A stretch of DNA of 63,915 bases from an uncultured Clostridia bacterium (GTDB lineage Bacteria > Bacillota > Clostridia > Christensenellales > Borkfalkiaceae), in assembly GCA_947625865.1 (NCBI GenBank), contig CANQQD010000006.1, positions 1-63,915 on the forward strand. The letters are read 5' to 3'. Each line of letters opens with the position of its first letter. Position 1 is the first letter of the stretch. The notes below the pieces were generated by a model. The model searched no databases and had not been told where the DNA came from. It saw nothing but the letters and a program-made list of their open reading frames with translations. Of the stretch, positions 54,171 through 63,847 are shown piece by piece. The translations under genes and the position numbers were made by a program.

Positions 54171-55079
54171 TTGGGCAAATTATTGATAATTTGCGGCGCA
54201 ACGGCTTCGGGCAAAACTGCGCTTGCCGTAAATTGCGCACAAAAGCTCGATACCGAAATAATATCAGCCGATTCCCAGCTGATATATAAGGGCTTGGATA
54301 TAGGCACCGCTAAGCCGACTATTTCAGAGCGCGGCGGAATTATCCACCATATGATAGATATAATCGAGCCGTGGGAGGGATTCAGCGTTTTCGATTATGC
54401 GGAAAGGGCGACGGCGATAGTTGACAAGCTTTTGTCCGAGGGTAAAACGCCGATAATTTGCGGCGGCACGGGCTTTTATATTAATTCGCTGCTTTTTGAC
54501 CTTGCATACGGCAATGCAGGTGCGGACAAGTCTATAAGGGAAAAATATAACCGCCTTCTTGAAGAAAATGGTAAAAAATATATTTACGGTTTATTGAAGC
54601 AGGTTGACGAGGAGACGGCTGAAAAATTGCACGTAAACGATACGAAGAGAGTTATACGCGCGCTGGAAATTTACGAGGCGAGCGGTATAAAAAAATCCGC
54701 CCAGCACGACAGGCTTATTCCGAAATACGAATATATTGCCGTGGCGATAAATTATCCGAGGGAGGAGCTATATCGACGTATTGACAGGCGCGTTGGCGAG
54801 ATGTTTGAACGCGGACTTGTTGACGAAGTTGAAAATTTACTTAAACGTGGTATTAATGAAAATTGTCAGTGTATGCAGGCAATAGGCTACAAAGAAGTGG
54901 TAAATTGCCTAAAAAATGGCGATAATGAGAGTACTATGCGTGACATAATCAAGCTAAATACCCGTCATTATGCAAAAAGGCAGATAACTTTTTTTAAGAA
55001 GCTGCCAAATATTCATTGGTTGGAGCCCGAGTGTGCAACGGCGGAAAGAATAATGGAGTTGTTTGATGGAAACCGATAA
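54171..55079 (+). CDS. miaA: tRNA dimethylallyltransferase
   Basis: A 302-residue enzyme that adds the isopentenyl group to A37 of tRNA. The P-loop GATASGKTALAV (9-20) replaces the usual GPTASGKT. SADSQLIYKGLDIGTAKP, the Gly-rich GGTGFYINSLL and RVIRALEIYEASG are conserved. The start is TTG, 1 base after the mutL stop, with AAAGGA 9 bases upstream; no ATG is available near it. Product feeds MiaB. Overlaps the lyase gene by 14 bases. Confidence 0.96.
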   Translation: MGKLLIICGATASGKTALAVNCAQKLDTEIISADSQLIYKGLDIGTAKPTISERGGIIHHMIDIIEPWEGFSVFDYAERATAIVDKLLSEGKTPIICGGTGFYINSLLFDLAYGNAGADKSIREKYNRLLEENGKKYIYGLLKQVDEETAEKLHVNDTKRVIRALEIYEASGIKKSAQHDRLIPKYEYIAVAINYPREELYRRIDRRVGEMFERGLVDEVENLLKRGINENCQCMQAIGYKEVVNCLKNGDNESTMRDIIKLNTRHYAKRQITFFKKLPNIHWLEPECATAERIMELFDGNR

Positions 55080-56280
55080 ATTAATTGAGAAATGCGAAAT
55101 AAAATTAAAAGATAAATTTAAATATATTGAGGACGTTGCCTACTATAACCAAGTAAAGGTTTTAAAGGCGTTTGAGGAAAATAAGGTTGCGCTCCGCCAT
55201 TTCAACGGTTCCACGGGCTACGGTTACGACGACGAGGGCAGGGACACCCTCGGAAAACTGTATGCAAGCGCTTTCGGGGCGGAAGCAGGCATTGTTTCGC
55301 CGCATCTTTTGTCGGGCACGCACGCTCTTACGGTTGCCCTCTTCGGACTTCTGCGCCCGGGCGACACGCTTTTGTGCGTAAGCGGCATGCCTTACGATAC
55401 TATAAGGTGTGTAATTTTCGGCAAAAACAACGGATCTTTAAGGGATTTCGGCGTCAATTTTGAGTGCTGCGATCTGAAAAACGATAAAATCGACTTAGAT
55501 TTGGTAAGAGTAAAGTTAAATGATAGTGTTAAGGTCGTCTATATCCAGCGTTCGCGCGGCTATGAGCTTCGGGACGCTTTTTCCTGCGAAGAAATAGGCG
55601 AAATCTGCAAATTTATCCGTTCCTTGGGCTTTGAGGGCTGCATTTTTGTGGATAATTGCTACGGCGAGTTTGTGCAAAAACAGGAGCCGACGGAAGTAGG
55701 CGCCGATATAATCGTCGGCTCTCTAATAAAAAATGCGGGCGGCGGGCTTGCTCCCACGGGCGGCTATATCTGCGGCAAGCAAAAATATATCGATTTGATC
55801 GGCAAAAGGCTCACGGCTCCATCGATCGGGCTCGAAGTCGGCTCGTATGCGTGCGGCTATCAATATTTTTATCAAGGGCTGTTTATGGCTCCTCACACCG
55901 TGGCGCAGGCGTTAAAGACCTCTATGCTTATCGGCATGGCAATGGGAGAGCTTGGGTATATTAATTACCCCGCAATCGATAAAATTCCGTATGACATTAC
56001 AAGGGCAATAGAGTTTGACAGCGCGGAAAAGATGGTGAATTTTATCCGCGAGGTGCAGTACGCTTCGCCCGTAGATAGCTTTGTAACCTGCGAACCATGG
56101 GATATGCCGGGCTATGAAGATAAAATAATAATGGCGGCAGGCACGTTTGTTGCGGGGGCTTCGATTGAGCTTTCGGCAGACGGGCCCGTAAAGCCGCCGT
56201 ACATTGCATACTTTCAAGGCGGGCTCACCTACGAGCACGGCAAATACGCGCTGGAAAGGATATTGAACAAGCTTAAATAA
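55066..56280 (+). CDS. Methionine gamma-lyase family PLP protein (YnbB-like)
   Basis: A 404-residue fold-type I PLP protein of the family once called aluminium resistance protein (Met_gamma_lyase, PF06838). It has HFNGSTGYGYDDEGRDTLGKLYA near the N-terminus, IFVDNCYGEF, and the PLP lysine in GSLIKNAGGGLAPTGGY. In Firmicutes it commonly follows miaA or hfq; hfq is absent here. The biochemical role is not established. ATG 55066 follows a GGAG; a TTG one codon earlier is possible. Last gene of the miaB operon. Confidence 0.9.
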   Translation: METDKLIEKCEIKLKDKFKYIEDVAYYNQVKVLKAFEENKVALRHFNGSTGYGYDDEGRDTLGKLYASAFGAEAGIVSPHLLSGTHALTVALFGLLRPGDTLLCVSGMPYDTIRCVIFGKNNGSLRDFGVNFECCDLKNDKIDLDLVRVKLNDSVKVVYIQRSRGYELRDAFSCEEIGEICKFIRSLGFEGCIFVDNCYGEFVQKQEPTEVGADIIVGSLIKNAGGGLAPTGGYICGKQKYIDLIGKRLTAPSIGLEVGSYACGYQYFYQGLFMAPHTVAQALKTSMLIGMAMGELGYINYPAIDKIPYDITRAIEFDSAEKMVNFIREVQYASPVDSFVTCEPWDMPGYEDKIIMAAGTFVAGASIELSADGPVKPPYIAYFQGGLTYEHGKYALERILNKLK

Positions 56281-56322
56281 CCTTTTTCGGCAATTTTTAA
56301 ATAATTTGCCCTATTTTGAACC

Positions 56323-56366
56323 AAGCCACGGCGCGGGTGGAAAATTTTCCACCCGCGCCGTGGCTT
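56323..56366. terminator. 44-base perfect palindrome, terminator of the miaB operon
   Basis: Two 22-base arms (56323-56344 and 56345-56366) pair without a mismatch. The tip AAAATTTT would form the loop, and TTTATAT follows. It is a very strong terminator and the left boundary of the accessory-looking patch. Confidence 0.75.
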
Positions 56367-56434
56367 TATATCGGCTGAATAAAATGCCGAATCGCTCTTA
56401 TAAATACATACGGTTCATAATCAACGTTTAATTC

Positions 56435-56463
56435 TTGACATTTTTTCTTCCGCGTGCTATATT
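56435..56463 (+). promoter_or_regulatory. Promoter of structured RNA and lipoprotein gene
   Basis: A perfect TTGACA (56435-56440), a 17-base spacer and TATATT (56458-56463). The expected start, about 6-8 bases downstream, falls on the first base of the closing helix of the RNA at 56469. Confidence 0.85.
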
Positions 56464-56468
56464 TTAGC

Positions 56469-56637
56469 TACCACATTTTTTTACAATTTTTATATTTTGC
56501 ATCGAAATACACAATCTGGCATTGTGTATCTCTTCTGACAATTTAATTTTCGGTGCAATCGAATTATTGTAAAAAGGTGTGGTAACCGTAAGAGATACCG
56601 TGCGGTGTGCTCTTTCGGGAGTACACCTTATTTTTTT
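56469..56637 (+). ncRNA. Structured RNA or attenuator leader, unidentified family
   Basis: An intergenic element with extensive pairing. P1: 56469-56487 with 56566-56584, 19 bp with two G-U. P2: 56497-56507 with 56548-56558, 11 bp with one G-U. P3: 56508-56515 with 56521-56528, 8 bp, loop CTGGC. An 18-nt unpaired 3' bulge (about 56530-56547) lies between P3 and P2. After P1 comes an intrinsic terminator: 56604-56612 with 56619-56627, loop TTTCGG, tail TTATTTTTTT. The RNA would begin at P1 and end in the T tract, about 170 nt. It could be a free small RNA with a long-hairpin outline like 6S RNA, or a leader that controls the lipoprotein gene by attenuation. I do not recognise a known riboswitch. 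Confidence 0.6.
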
Positions 56638-56657
56638 ACCGCAAAAAAGGAGCTTTT

Positions 56658-58169
56658 ATGAAAAAATTATCCTTATTTCTGCTTTCGGTTGCCTCGGCTG
56701 TATGCATAATATTTTCGGCGTGCGGGCAAATTGAAACCCCGTCCGACGGTTCGGATTCAACTCCGCCGCCCTCGCCGACGCCCGAAACTTCGATAACCTT
56801 TTCGGAGTTCATTCAGAACTATAAAAATAAAGCCGTCGAGTATTATAACGACAACTTTTCTGTAATAACTTCGGGCAAACAGCTTCTCGGCAAAAAAATT
56901 TCGATAGGCGCAAACGCCAACGACGAGTTAAATACGTTAACCGCCGTTTACACTTATAAGGTTGACGATACGCACCGCAAAATCGAAAAGGTAAAGGCGA
57001 CTTTATCTTCGCCCGTCGATTTGGATAAAATCGTGAACGGCACTGCGGGAAGCGCAACCTATACCCATCAAACCGAGGTGGTTTTTGCCTTTGATATTAA
57101 GGAGATAGACGAAAACTCCGAACTTTGCGAAAAACTTTTTGCGACTGCAAATTTAAGCTCCGATGTCAAAATTTACAGCGAAGTCGAGAGCGAATACAGC
57201 AACGCCCGCGATTTTCAGCTTTTGACTTATGACAGCGCCGCCTATACTGTCGGCGAAATTTCGGTTATCGTTGACGACGACTTTTCGCAGGAAAAATTAT
57301 TTGAAAATATGCAAAAACCCTCGAAAGTGGAAGATTACGCAGTCGTAAAAACCTGCGCTTTTAAAGAAGAGGGGCAGGAAACTATAATTTCGTCCGACTA
57401 CGATTTTGCCTCGGATTCGTATACTCACACGCCCGTCGAACCCGAAAATCCCGACCAAGGAGGCGAGGGCGAAAGCGGTGAAGGCGGCGGCGAAACCGAA
57501 GAGAAGATAGGCGGCATCGCCGAGCTTATTGAAAACTACAACGACGAGGTCTACGCCGCGCTGAATGAAAATTTATTGCCCACAGCAGGCAGACAAATAT
57601 ATGGCAGACGTTTTGATATTGATAAAATTGTCGAGGTTAAATGGGATTTAGGCAATAGCAATCTCATTAGCGAAATCAAATTAATTTCAACTTATAAACA
57701 ATCGGCAACTTCAAGTATATTTAATATCTCAAACATTGAATTAGAAGCTCTTGTAAAAATAGAAGATTTTAAAACCAAGAACATAGCAGACCAAATAAGA
57801 AAATTATTCAAAATTTCCAGTATATCTCAATTTTATGAATTTGTTTATATTATCGACAGCATGCAAGGTCGCAATGAACTTTATGAAGCAATTTTTGCCG
57901 CCTGCGGTTATGAACTAACCGAAGGTTCTACTCGACTTTTTTATGATATAGGGTGCGCAACTGATGGTTTTGGCGGAATTGGAGAAGCACATGAATTCAA
58001 AGTTACTGAAATTACTGATACAGGCGTACAAGAATTTACTGTAAGAATCAGGGAATCTTCTGACGATAGCGGATATATCGCAAATATCGAAAAACAAGGC
58101 AATTTCGCAATTTTGAATCAAAAATCACTAACCTTAAGCGGAAATTTTATAACTCAACCTGAAAATTAA
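56658..58169 (+). CDS. Lipoprotein of unknown function with internal duplication
   Basis: A 503-residue predicted lipoprotein. Signal peptide 1-21 ends at the lipobox FSAC, giving lipidated Cys22. A P/S/T-rich spacer follows. Two related halves then begin FSEFIQNYKNKAVEYYNDNF (about 48) and IAELIENYNDEVYAALNENL (about 287), and continue with TSGKQLLGKKISI and TAGRQIYGRRFDI. A G/E-rich linker (262-286) separates them. The second half is much more AT-rich than the first. AGGAG lies before the ATG at 56658, which follows the structured RNA by 20 bases; a longer in-frame start would lie inside the terminator. No domain family is recognised. Extracellular, anchored to the membrane; function unknown. 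Confidence 0.85.
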   Translation: MKKLSLFLLSVASAVCIIFSACGQIETPSDGSDSTPPPSPTPETSITFSEFIQNYKNKAVEYYNDNFSVITSGKQLLGKKISIGANANDELNTLTAVYTYKVDDTHRKIEKVKATLSSPVDLDKIVNGTAGSATYTHQTEVVFAFDIKEIDENSELCEKLFATANLSSDVKIYSEVESEYSNARDFQLLTYDSAAYTVGEISVIVDDDFSQEKLFENMQKPSKVEDYAVVKTCAFKEEGQETIISSDYDFASDSYTHTPVEPENPDQGGEGESGEGGGETEEKIGGIAELIENYNDEVYAALNENLLPTAGRQIYGRRFDIDKIVEVKWDLGNSNLISEIKLISTYKQSATSSIFNISNIELEALVKIEDFKTKNIADQIRKLFKISSISQFYEFVYIIDSMQGRNELYEAIFAACGYELTEGSTRLFYDIGCATDGFGGIGEAHEFKVTEITDTGVQEFTVRIRESSDDSGYIANIEKQGNFAILNQKSLTLSGNFITQPEN

Positions 58170-58195
58170 AAATTATTACAAAAAGGATAAATATT

Positions 58196-59068
58196 ATGAA
58201 AAATAAAAATATAAAATTTAGAAAGATAAAATTAAAAAATCACAACGCCACTTTAATAGCGATACCATTGTCATTTACCGTTGGAGTTATACTATCTTTG
58301 GGGATATTATTTTTAGTTACTTCAAAATATGCTCAACTCGCTTGGTGGGAAAACCTTTTGTTTTCGATAGGTGCGGGTATTTTATCGTCTTTAATCGTAT
58401 CGCTTTTTATTGAATTATATAATATTTACGTTGACAAATTAAACAGAGTAATTTTTAACAGATATTTTGCGATAGTTTATTCGCATAGTTTATGGTACGT
58501 ATATAAAATTTACGTCCATTGCGCCCGAATCCATAATAATAATTTAAGTTTGAAAAATTGTTTAACAGAAATAAATTATTTAATCGGAAATACTCCCATT
58601 AAAATAATATTAGAAAATATAAGTAATATGGTTGATGTGACAGATAATAAGTTGCAAGAATTAATTGAAAAATTTGCGCAGAGAAAATTTAAACTACATA
58701 AGAATTTAATAAAAGTTTTTATTGATTATTGCAAATGCTATGACAAGCTAAAAAAAGCGTTAAAGAATGAAATTATTATATATGTTAGTAAATCAGAAAA
58801 AATTTTGATTAATATAGAAGATTATGATAAAATCATTGAACAACGTGAAAATTTTGAAATGATTATCAATAATTTTATAAATTTATATATCAATTACGTG
58901 TCAGATATAAATATTTTATATGATTATTTTAATAAAAAGTATTTTGAAATAGTTGAAGTAGATTTTAGTACTGCTGAAAACTACGTTAAAAAGTGGGTAG
59001 AATACGATCATACATTAGCTATTATGCTTGACGAAAATGACTATAAGGAAATCAATGAAAAAGATTGA
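58196..59068 (+). CDS. AT-rich two-helix membrane protein of unknown function
   Basis: A 290-residue protein with a basic N-terminus (KNKNIKFRKIKLKNH) and two membrane helices (about 18-43 and 52-75). Some 210 following residues are charged and helical, rich in I, N, K and Y. No family is recognised. AAAGGAT precedes the ATG at good distance, and the gene follows the lipoprotein gene by 26 bases, so they are likely one operon. Base composition is far more AT-rich than the surrounding genes, and codons end mostly in A or T, suggesting transfer from another source. The C-terminal region is probably cytoplasmic given the positive N-terminus and two crossings. Confidence 0.75.
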   Translation: MKNKNIKFRKIKLKNHNATLIAIPLSFTVGVILSLGILFLVTSKYAQLAWWENLLFSIGAGILSSLIVSLFIELYNIYVDKLNRVIFNRYFAIVYSHSLWYVYKIYVHCARIHNNNLSLKNCLTEINYLIGNTPIKIILENISNMVDVTDNKLQELIEKFAQRKFKLHKNLIKVFIDYCKCYDKLKKALKNEIIIYVSKSEKILINIEDYDKIIEQRENFEMIINNFINLYINYVSDINILYDYFNKKYFEIVEVDFSTAENYVKKWVEYDHTLAIMLDENDYKEINEKD

Positions 59069-59085
59069 TTTTGAATAAATATTGT

Positions 59086-59114
59086 GCCGCCGCGCGGAAA
59101 ATCCGCGCGGCGGC
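59086..59114. terminator. GC-rich hairpin after the AT-rich gene pair
   Basis: A perfect 13-bp stem made only of G and C except its top pair (59086-59098 with 59102-59114), loop AAA, followed by TGTGTG without a T run. It probably ends the lipoprotein operon, perhaps bidirectionally. Confidence 0.6.
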
Positions 59115-59153
59115 TGTGTGTTGAAACGCTTTTGCAGCGTTCAGCGAAATGAA

Positions 59154-59183
59154 AAGCGGAGGCTTTTTGAGGAGCCTCCGCTT
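59154..59183 (-). terminator. groEL terminator
   Basis: An 11-bp stem (59154-59164 with 59173-59183), 8-nt loop, then on the minus strand TTTTCATTTC. It starts 27 bases after the groEL stop. Confidence 0.8.
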
Positions 59184-59209
59184 GGTTTGTTATAAAATTT
59201 AATTTTTTA

Positions 59210-61145
<1,936 letters not shown>

Positions 61146-61228
61146 TGTAAATTCCTCCGATAATTCTTTTTGATCACAGCTATTTTATAAACAGTATTAT
61201 TTTAACTTAAACATTATAATATAAAAAA

Positions 61229-61257
61229 TTGATTTTTTCTGATATTCATGTTAAAAT
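61229..61257 (+). promoter_or_regulatory. dCMP deaminase operon promoter
   Basis: TTGATT (61229-61234), a 17-base spacer and TAAAAT (61252-61257). Transcription would start about 20 bases before the ATG and probably covers the cyclophilin and purB genes. Confidence 0.65.
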
Positions 61258-61282
61258 GGTCTTGACCAAAGAGGGTATTACT

Positions 61283-61735
61283 ATGGATAAGTGGGATAAA
61301 AGGTTTATGGAAATGACCGAGCAAATAGGCAATTGGTCGAGTTGTTTTCAGGAGAACAGGCATGTGGGCGCAGTAATCGTAAAAAACAAGCGCGTCATTG
61401 CCACAGGCTACAACGGTGCGCCGCAGGGAATAAAGAGCTGCATAGATAAGCAGGAGTGTCTGAGAAAAAAGCTTTCCATCGAAAGCGGCACGAGGCATGA
61501 GCTTTGCTATGCGGTCCATGCCGAGCAGAACGCCATAATTCAGGCGGCGAGAGTGGGCTGCAGCGTGGAGGGGTGCACTCTCTATTGTACACACCAGCCC
61601 TGCGTAATTTGCGCAAAAATCATAATTAATTCAGGTATTTCGCGCGTTGTTTATAAGGAAGGATATCCCGACGATTTTTCGGTCAAGCTTTTTGAAGAAG
61701 CCGGCGTAGTCCTTCAAAAATACAGTGATTTATAA
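61283..61735 (+). CDS. Deoxycytidylate deaminase (ComEB-like)
   Basis: A 150-residue zinc enzyme that deaminates dCMP to dUMP for dTMP synthesis. The zinc and catalytic motif VHAEQNAI and the second zinc motif CTHQPCVICAK are intact, and VGAVIVKNKRVIATGYNGAP is the typical substrate region. ATG 61283 is preceded by GAGGG at 7 bases; an in-frame ATG 18 codons upstream lies in the promoter and is rejected. Nine bases before the cyclophilin gene. ComEB-type proteins have been linked to competence by gene order only; nothing here supports that. Confidence 0.93.
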   Translation: MDKWDKRFMEMTEQIGNWSSCFQENRHVGAVIVKNKRVIATGYNGAPQGIKSCIDKQECLRKKLSIESGTRHELCYAVHAEQNAIIQAARVGCSVEGCTLYCTHQPCVICAKIIINSGISRVVYKEGYPDDFSVKLFEEAGVVLQKYSDL

Positions 61736-61744
61736 GGAGATAGT

Positions 61745-62266
61745 ATGCAAAAACCGGTAGTTACGATAGAGATGGAAAACGGCAAAAAAATTGTTGCGGA
61801 ATTGTATCCCGATAAGGCGCCGAACACGGTAAATAATTTTATCGACCTTGTTAAAAGCGGCTTTTACGACGGAATTATATTTCATAGAGTTATAAGCGGT
61901 TTCATGATTCAGGGCGGCGATCCTGCCGGTGTTGGCACGGGCGGTCCGGGATATACTATAAAGGGCGAATTTGCACTCAACGGTTTCGGTAAAAACGATT
62001 TAAAGCATACGCGCGGCGTGCTCTCAATGGCTCGTGCTATGAACCCGAATTCCGCAGGCTCGCAGTTTTTTATAATGCACAAAAACGCCGCGCACTTAGA
62101 CGGACAATATGCGGCGTTCGGCAAGGTGACCGAGGGCATGGACGTTGTGGACGGCATTGCAAGCGTAAAAACCGACTGGAACGATAAACCCGTAACGCCG
62201 CAGATCATGAAAAAGGTTACAGTCGAAACATTCGGCGTAGACTATCCCAAGCCTGTAAAATATTAA
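61745..62266 (+). CDS. Peptidyl-prolyl cis-trans isomerase, cyclophilin type
   Basis: A 173-residue cyclophilin without a signal peptide, so cytoplasmic. FHRVISGFMIQGGDPAGVGTGGPGY, MARAMNPNSAGSQFFI and FGKVTEGMDVVD are conserved and contain the catalytic arginine and the hydrophobic pocket. It accelerates proline isomerisation during folding. AAGGAG precedes the ATG. It lies between the deaminase and purB, 13 bases from the latter. Confidence 0.96.
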   Translation: MQKPVVTIEMENGKKIVAELYPDKAPNTVNNFIDLVKSGFYDGIIFHRVISGFMIQGGDPAGVGTGGPGYTIKGEFALNGFGKNDLKHTRGVLSMARAMNPNSAGSQFFIMHKNAAHLDGQYAAFGKVTEGMDVVDGIASVKTDWNDKPVTPQIMKKVTVETFGVDYPKPVKY

Positions 62267-62279
62267 AAACGGAGAAATT

Positions 62280-63713
62280 ATGGATAATTCGGTGTACCAG
62301 AACCCTTTGATTACAAGATACACAAGCAAGGCAATGTCTCGGAATTTTTCCGACGAGAAGCGCTTTAAGCTTTGGCGGAAGCTTTGGATAGCTCTCGCCG
62401 AGTCCGAGATGGAACTCGGACTCAATATAACGCAGGCGCAGATAGACGAGATGAAAAAGTATGCCGGGGATATAAATTTTGACCTTGCCGAAGAATACGA
62501 AAGGGAAGTCCGCCACGACGTGATGGCGCATGTGAAGGCTTTCGGGGTGCAGGCGGCCTCGGCAATGCCCATAATCCACCTCGGAGCCACAAGCTGCTAT
62601 GTGGACTGCAATTCCGAGCTTATAATTGCATGGGACGCCATAGAAATAATTAAAGCCAAACTCGTCAATGTGATTGACAAACTCGCTGAATTCGCGCTTA
62701 AATACAGGGATCTGCCTACGCTCGGATTTACGCATTTACAGCCTGCACAATTGACTACCGTAGGTAAGCGCGCAACGCTTTGGCTGCAGGATCTTACGAT
62801 GGACTACAATAGCCTTATAAATCTGCAACGCAGCTTTAAATTGCGCGGAGTTAAGGGCACGACTGGCACACAGGCAAGCTTTATGGAGCTTTTTTCGGGT
62901 GATGAAAACAAGGTCAAAGAGCTTGAGCGGAAGGTTGTGTCAAAGCTCGGCTTCGATAGAGTTTACGGCGTGACAGGTCAAACATATCCGAGAAAATTTG
63001 ACTACAATATGCTCTCAGTGCTTTCGCAGATAGCGCAGAGCGCATATAAGTTTTCAAACGATATAAGAATTTTGCAGAACATGAAGGAAATAGAGGAGCC
63101 GTTTGAAAAGTCACAAATAGGCTCTTCGGCTATGGCGTATAAGCGTAACCCCATGAGATGCGAAAGAATGGGTTCGCTTGCGCGTTATGTCATTTCGCTA
63201 CCCTTAAACTGCGCCATAACCGCAGGCACGCAGTGGTTTGAAAGAACGCTTGACGATTCTGCAAACAGAAGAATAGTTATAGCGCAGGCGTTTCTTGCTC
63301 TCGACGGAATACTCAACATTTATATGAACGTGGCGGAAAATCTTGTTGTCTACGACAAGGTTATTGCAAAGCACATTTCATCGGAACTGCCCTTTATGGC
63401 TACCGAAAATATTATGATGGAATGTGTAAAAGCAGGCGGCAACAGGCAGGAATTGCACGAGAGGATAAGGGTGCTTTCTATGGAAGCAGGCAAAAACGTC
63501 AAAGCCGAAGGGAAGGAAAATAATCTTATCGAGCTTATAAAGAGCGATAAGATGTTTGCGGCAGTCCACGACAGACTCGATGAAATTCTCGACGCCAAAA
63601 ATTTTATAGGAAGGGCTCCTTCACAGGTGGTGGAGTTTATCGAAAACGAAGTTCAACCTATCCTTGACGATAACAAAAATTTGCTCGGGCAGAAGGGTGA
63701 GGTAAAGATATAA
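62280..63713 (+). CDS. purB: Adenylosuccinate lyase
   Basis: A 477-residue enzyme of the fumarase/aspartase superfamily acting twice in purine synthesis (SAICAR to AICAR, adenylosuccinate to AMP). RHDVMAHVKAF, HLGATSCYVDCN, THLQPAQLTTVGKR and the flexible signature loop GSSAMAYKRNPMRCER near residue 280 are present. It has Ala-Tyr where most have Pro-Tyr. It resembles the longer, human-like subgroup (GVTGQTYPRKFD). CGGAG lies before the ATG. No other pur gene is near. Last gene of its operon. Confidence 0.97.
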   Translation: MDNSVYQNPLITRYTSKAMSRNFSDEKRFKLWRKLWIALAESEMELGLNITQAQIDEMKKYAGDINFDLAEEYEREVRHDVMAHVKAFGVQAASAMPIIHLGATSCYVDCNSELIIAWDAIEIIKAKLVNVIDKLAEFALKYRDLPTLGFTHLQPAQLTTVGKRATLWLQDLTMDYNSLINLQRSFKLRGVKGTTGTQASFMELFSGDENKVKELERKVVSKLGFDRVYGVTGQTYPRKFDYNMLSVLSQIAQSAYKFSNDIRILQNMKEIEEPFEKSQIGSSAMAYKRNPMRCERMGSLARYVISLPLNCAITAGTQWFERTLDDSANRRIVIAQAFLALDGILNIYMNVAENLVVYDKVIAKHISSELPFMATENIMMECVKAGGNRQELHERIRVLSMEAGKNVKAEGKENNLIELIKSDKMFAAVHDRLDEILDAKNFIGRAPSQVVEFIENEVQPILDDNKNLLGQKGEVKI

Positions 63714-63721
63714 AAACATTT

Positions 63722-63741
63722 CCTATGTCACGCATAGTACT
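63722..63741. promoter_or_regulatory. Dyad motif shared with the padR intergenic region
   Basis: CTATG-TCACG-CATAG (63723-63737) is a perfect 5-5-5 dyad, and the same core occurs as CTATG-TCACA-CATAA at 30589-30603. It could be a protein-binding site. The rest of 63714-63819 holds only AT-rich sequence. Confidence 0.3.
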
Positions 63742-63819
63742 CTGTTTTTGCTGTATTGAAACTATTTTTGGTGCGGTTTTGAGCACAATTTAAATAAAGT
63801 AATTAAATTTTAGTATAAA

Positions 63820-63847
63820 AAAATTCCAACCGATTGGTTGGAATTTT
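63820..63847 (-). terminator. tRNA-Trp terminator
   Basis: A perfect 12-bp stem (63820-63831 with 63836-63847), loop GATT, immediately after the CCA end of the tRNA on the minus strand and followed there by a T run. Confidence 0.75.

Noticed and set aside
56323-59114. Mobile element bounded by inverted repeats
   Set aside because: The two border palindromes differ in sequence, there is no transposase or integrase, and no target-site duplication was seen; they read better as terminators.
61146-61260. CIRCE operator upstream of groES
   Set aside because: Neither half-site nor a 9-bp inverted repeat with 9-base spacing was found.
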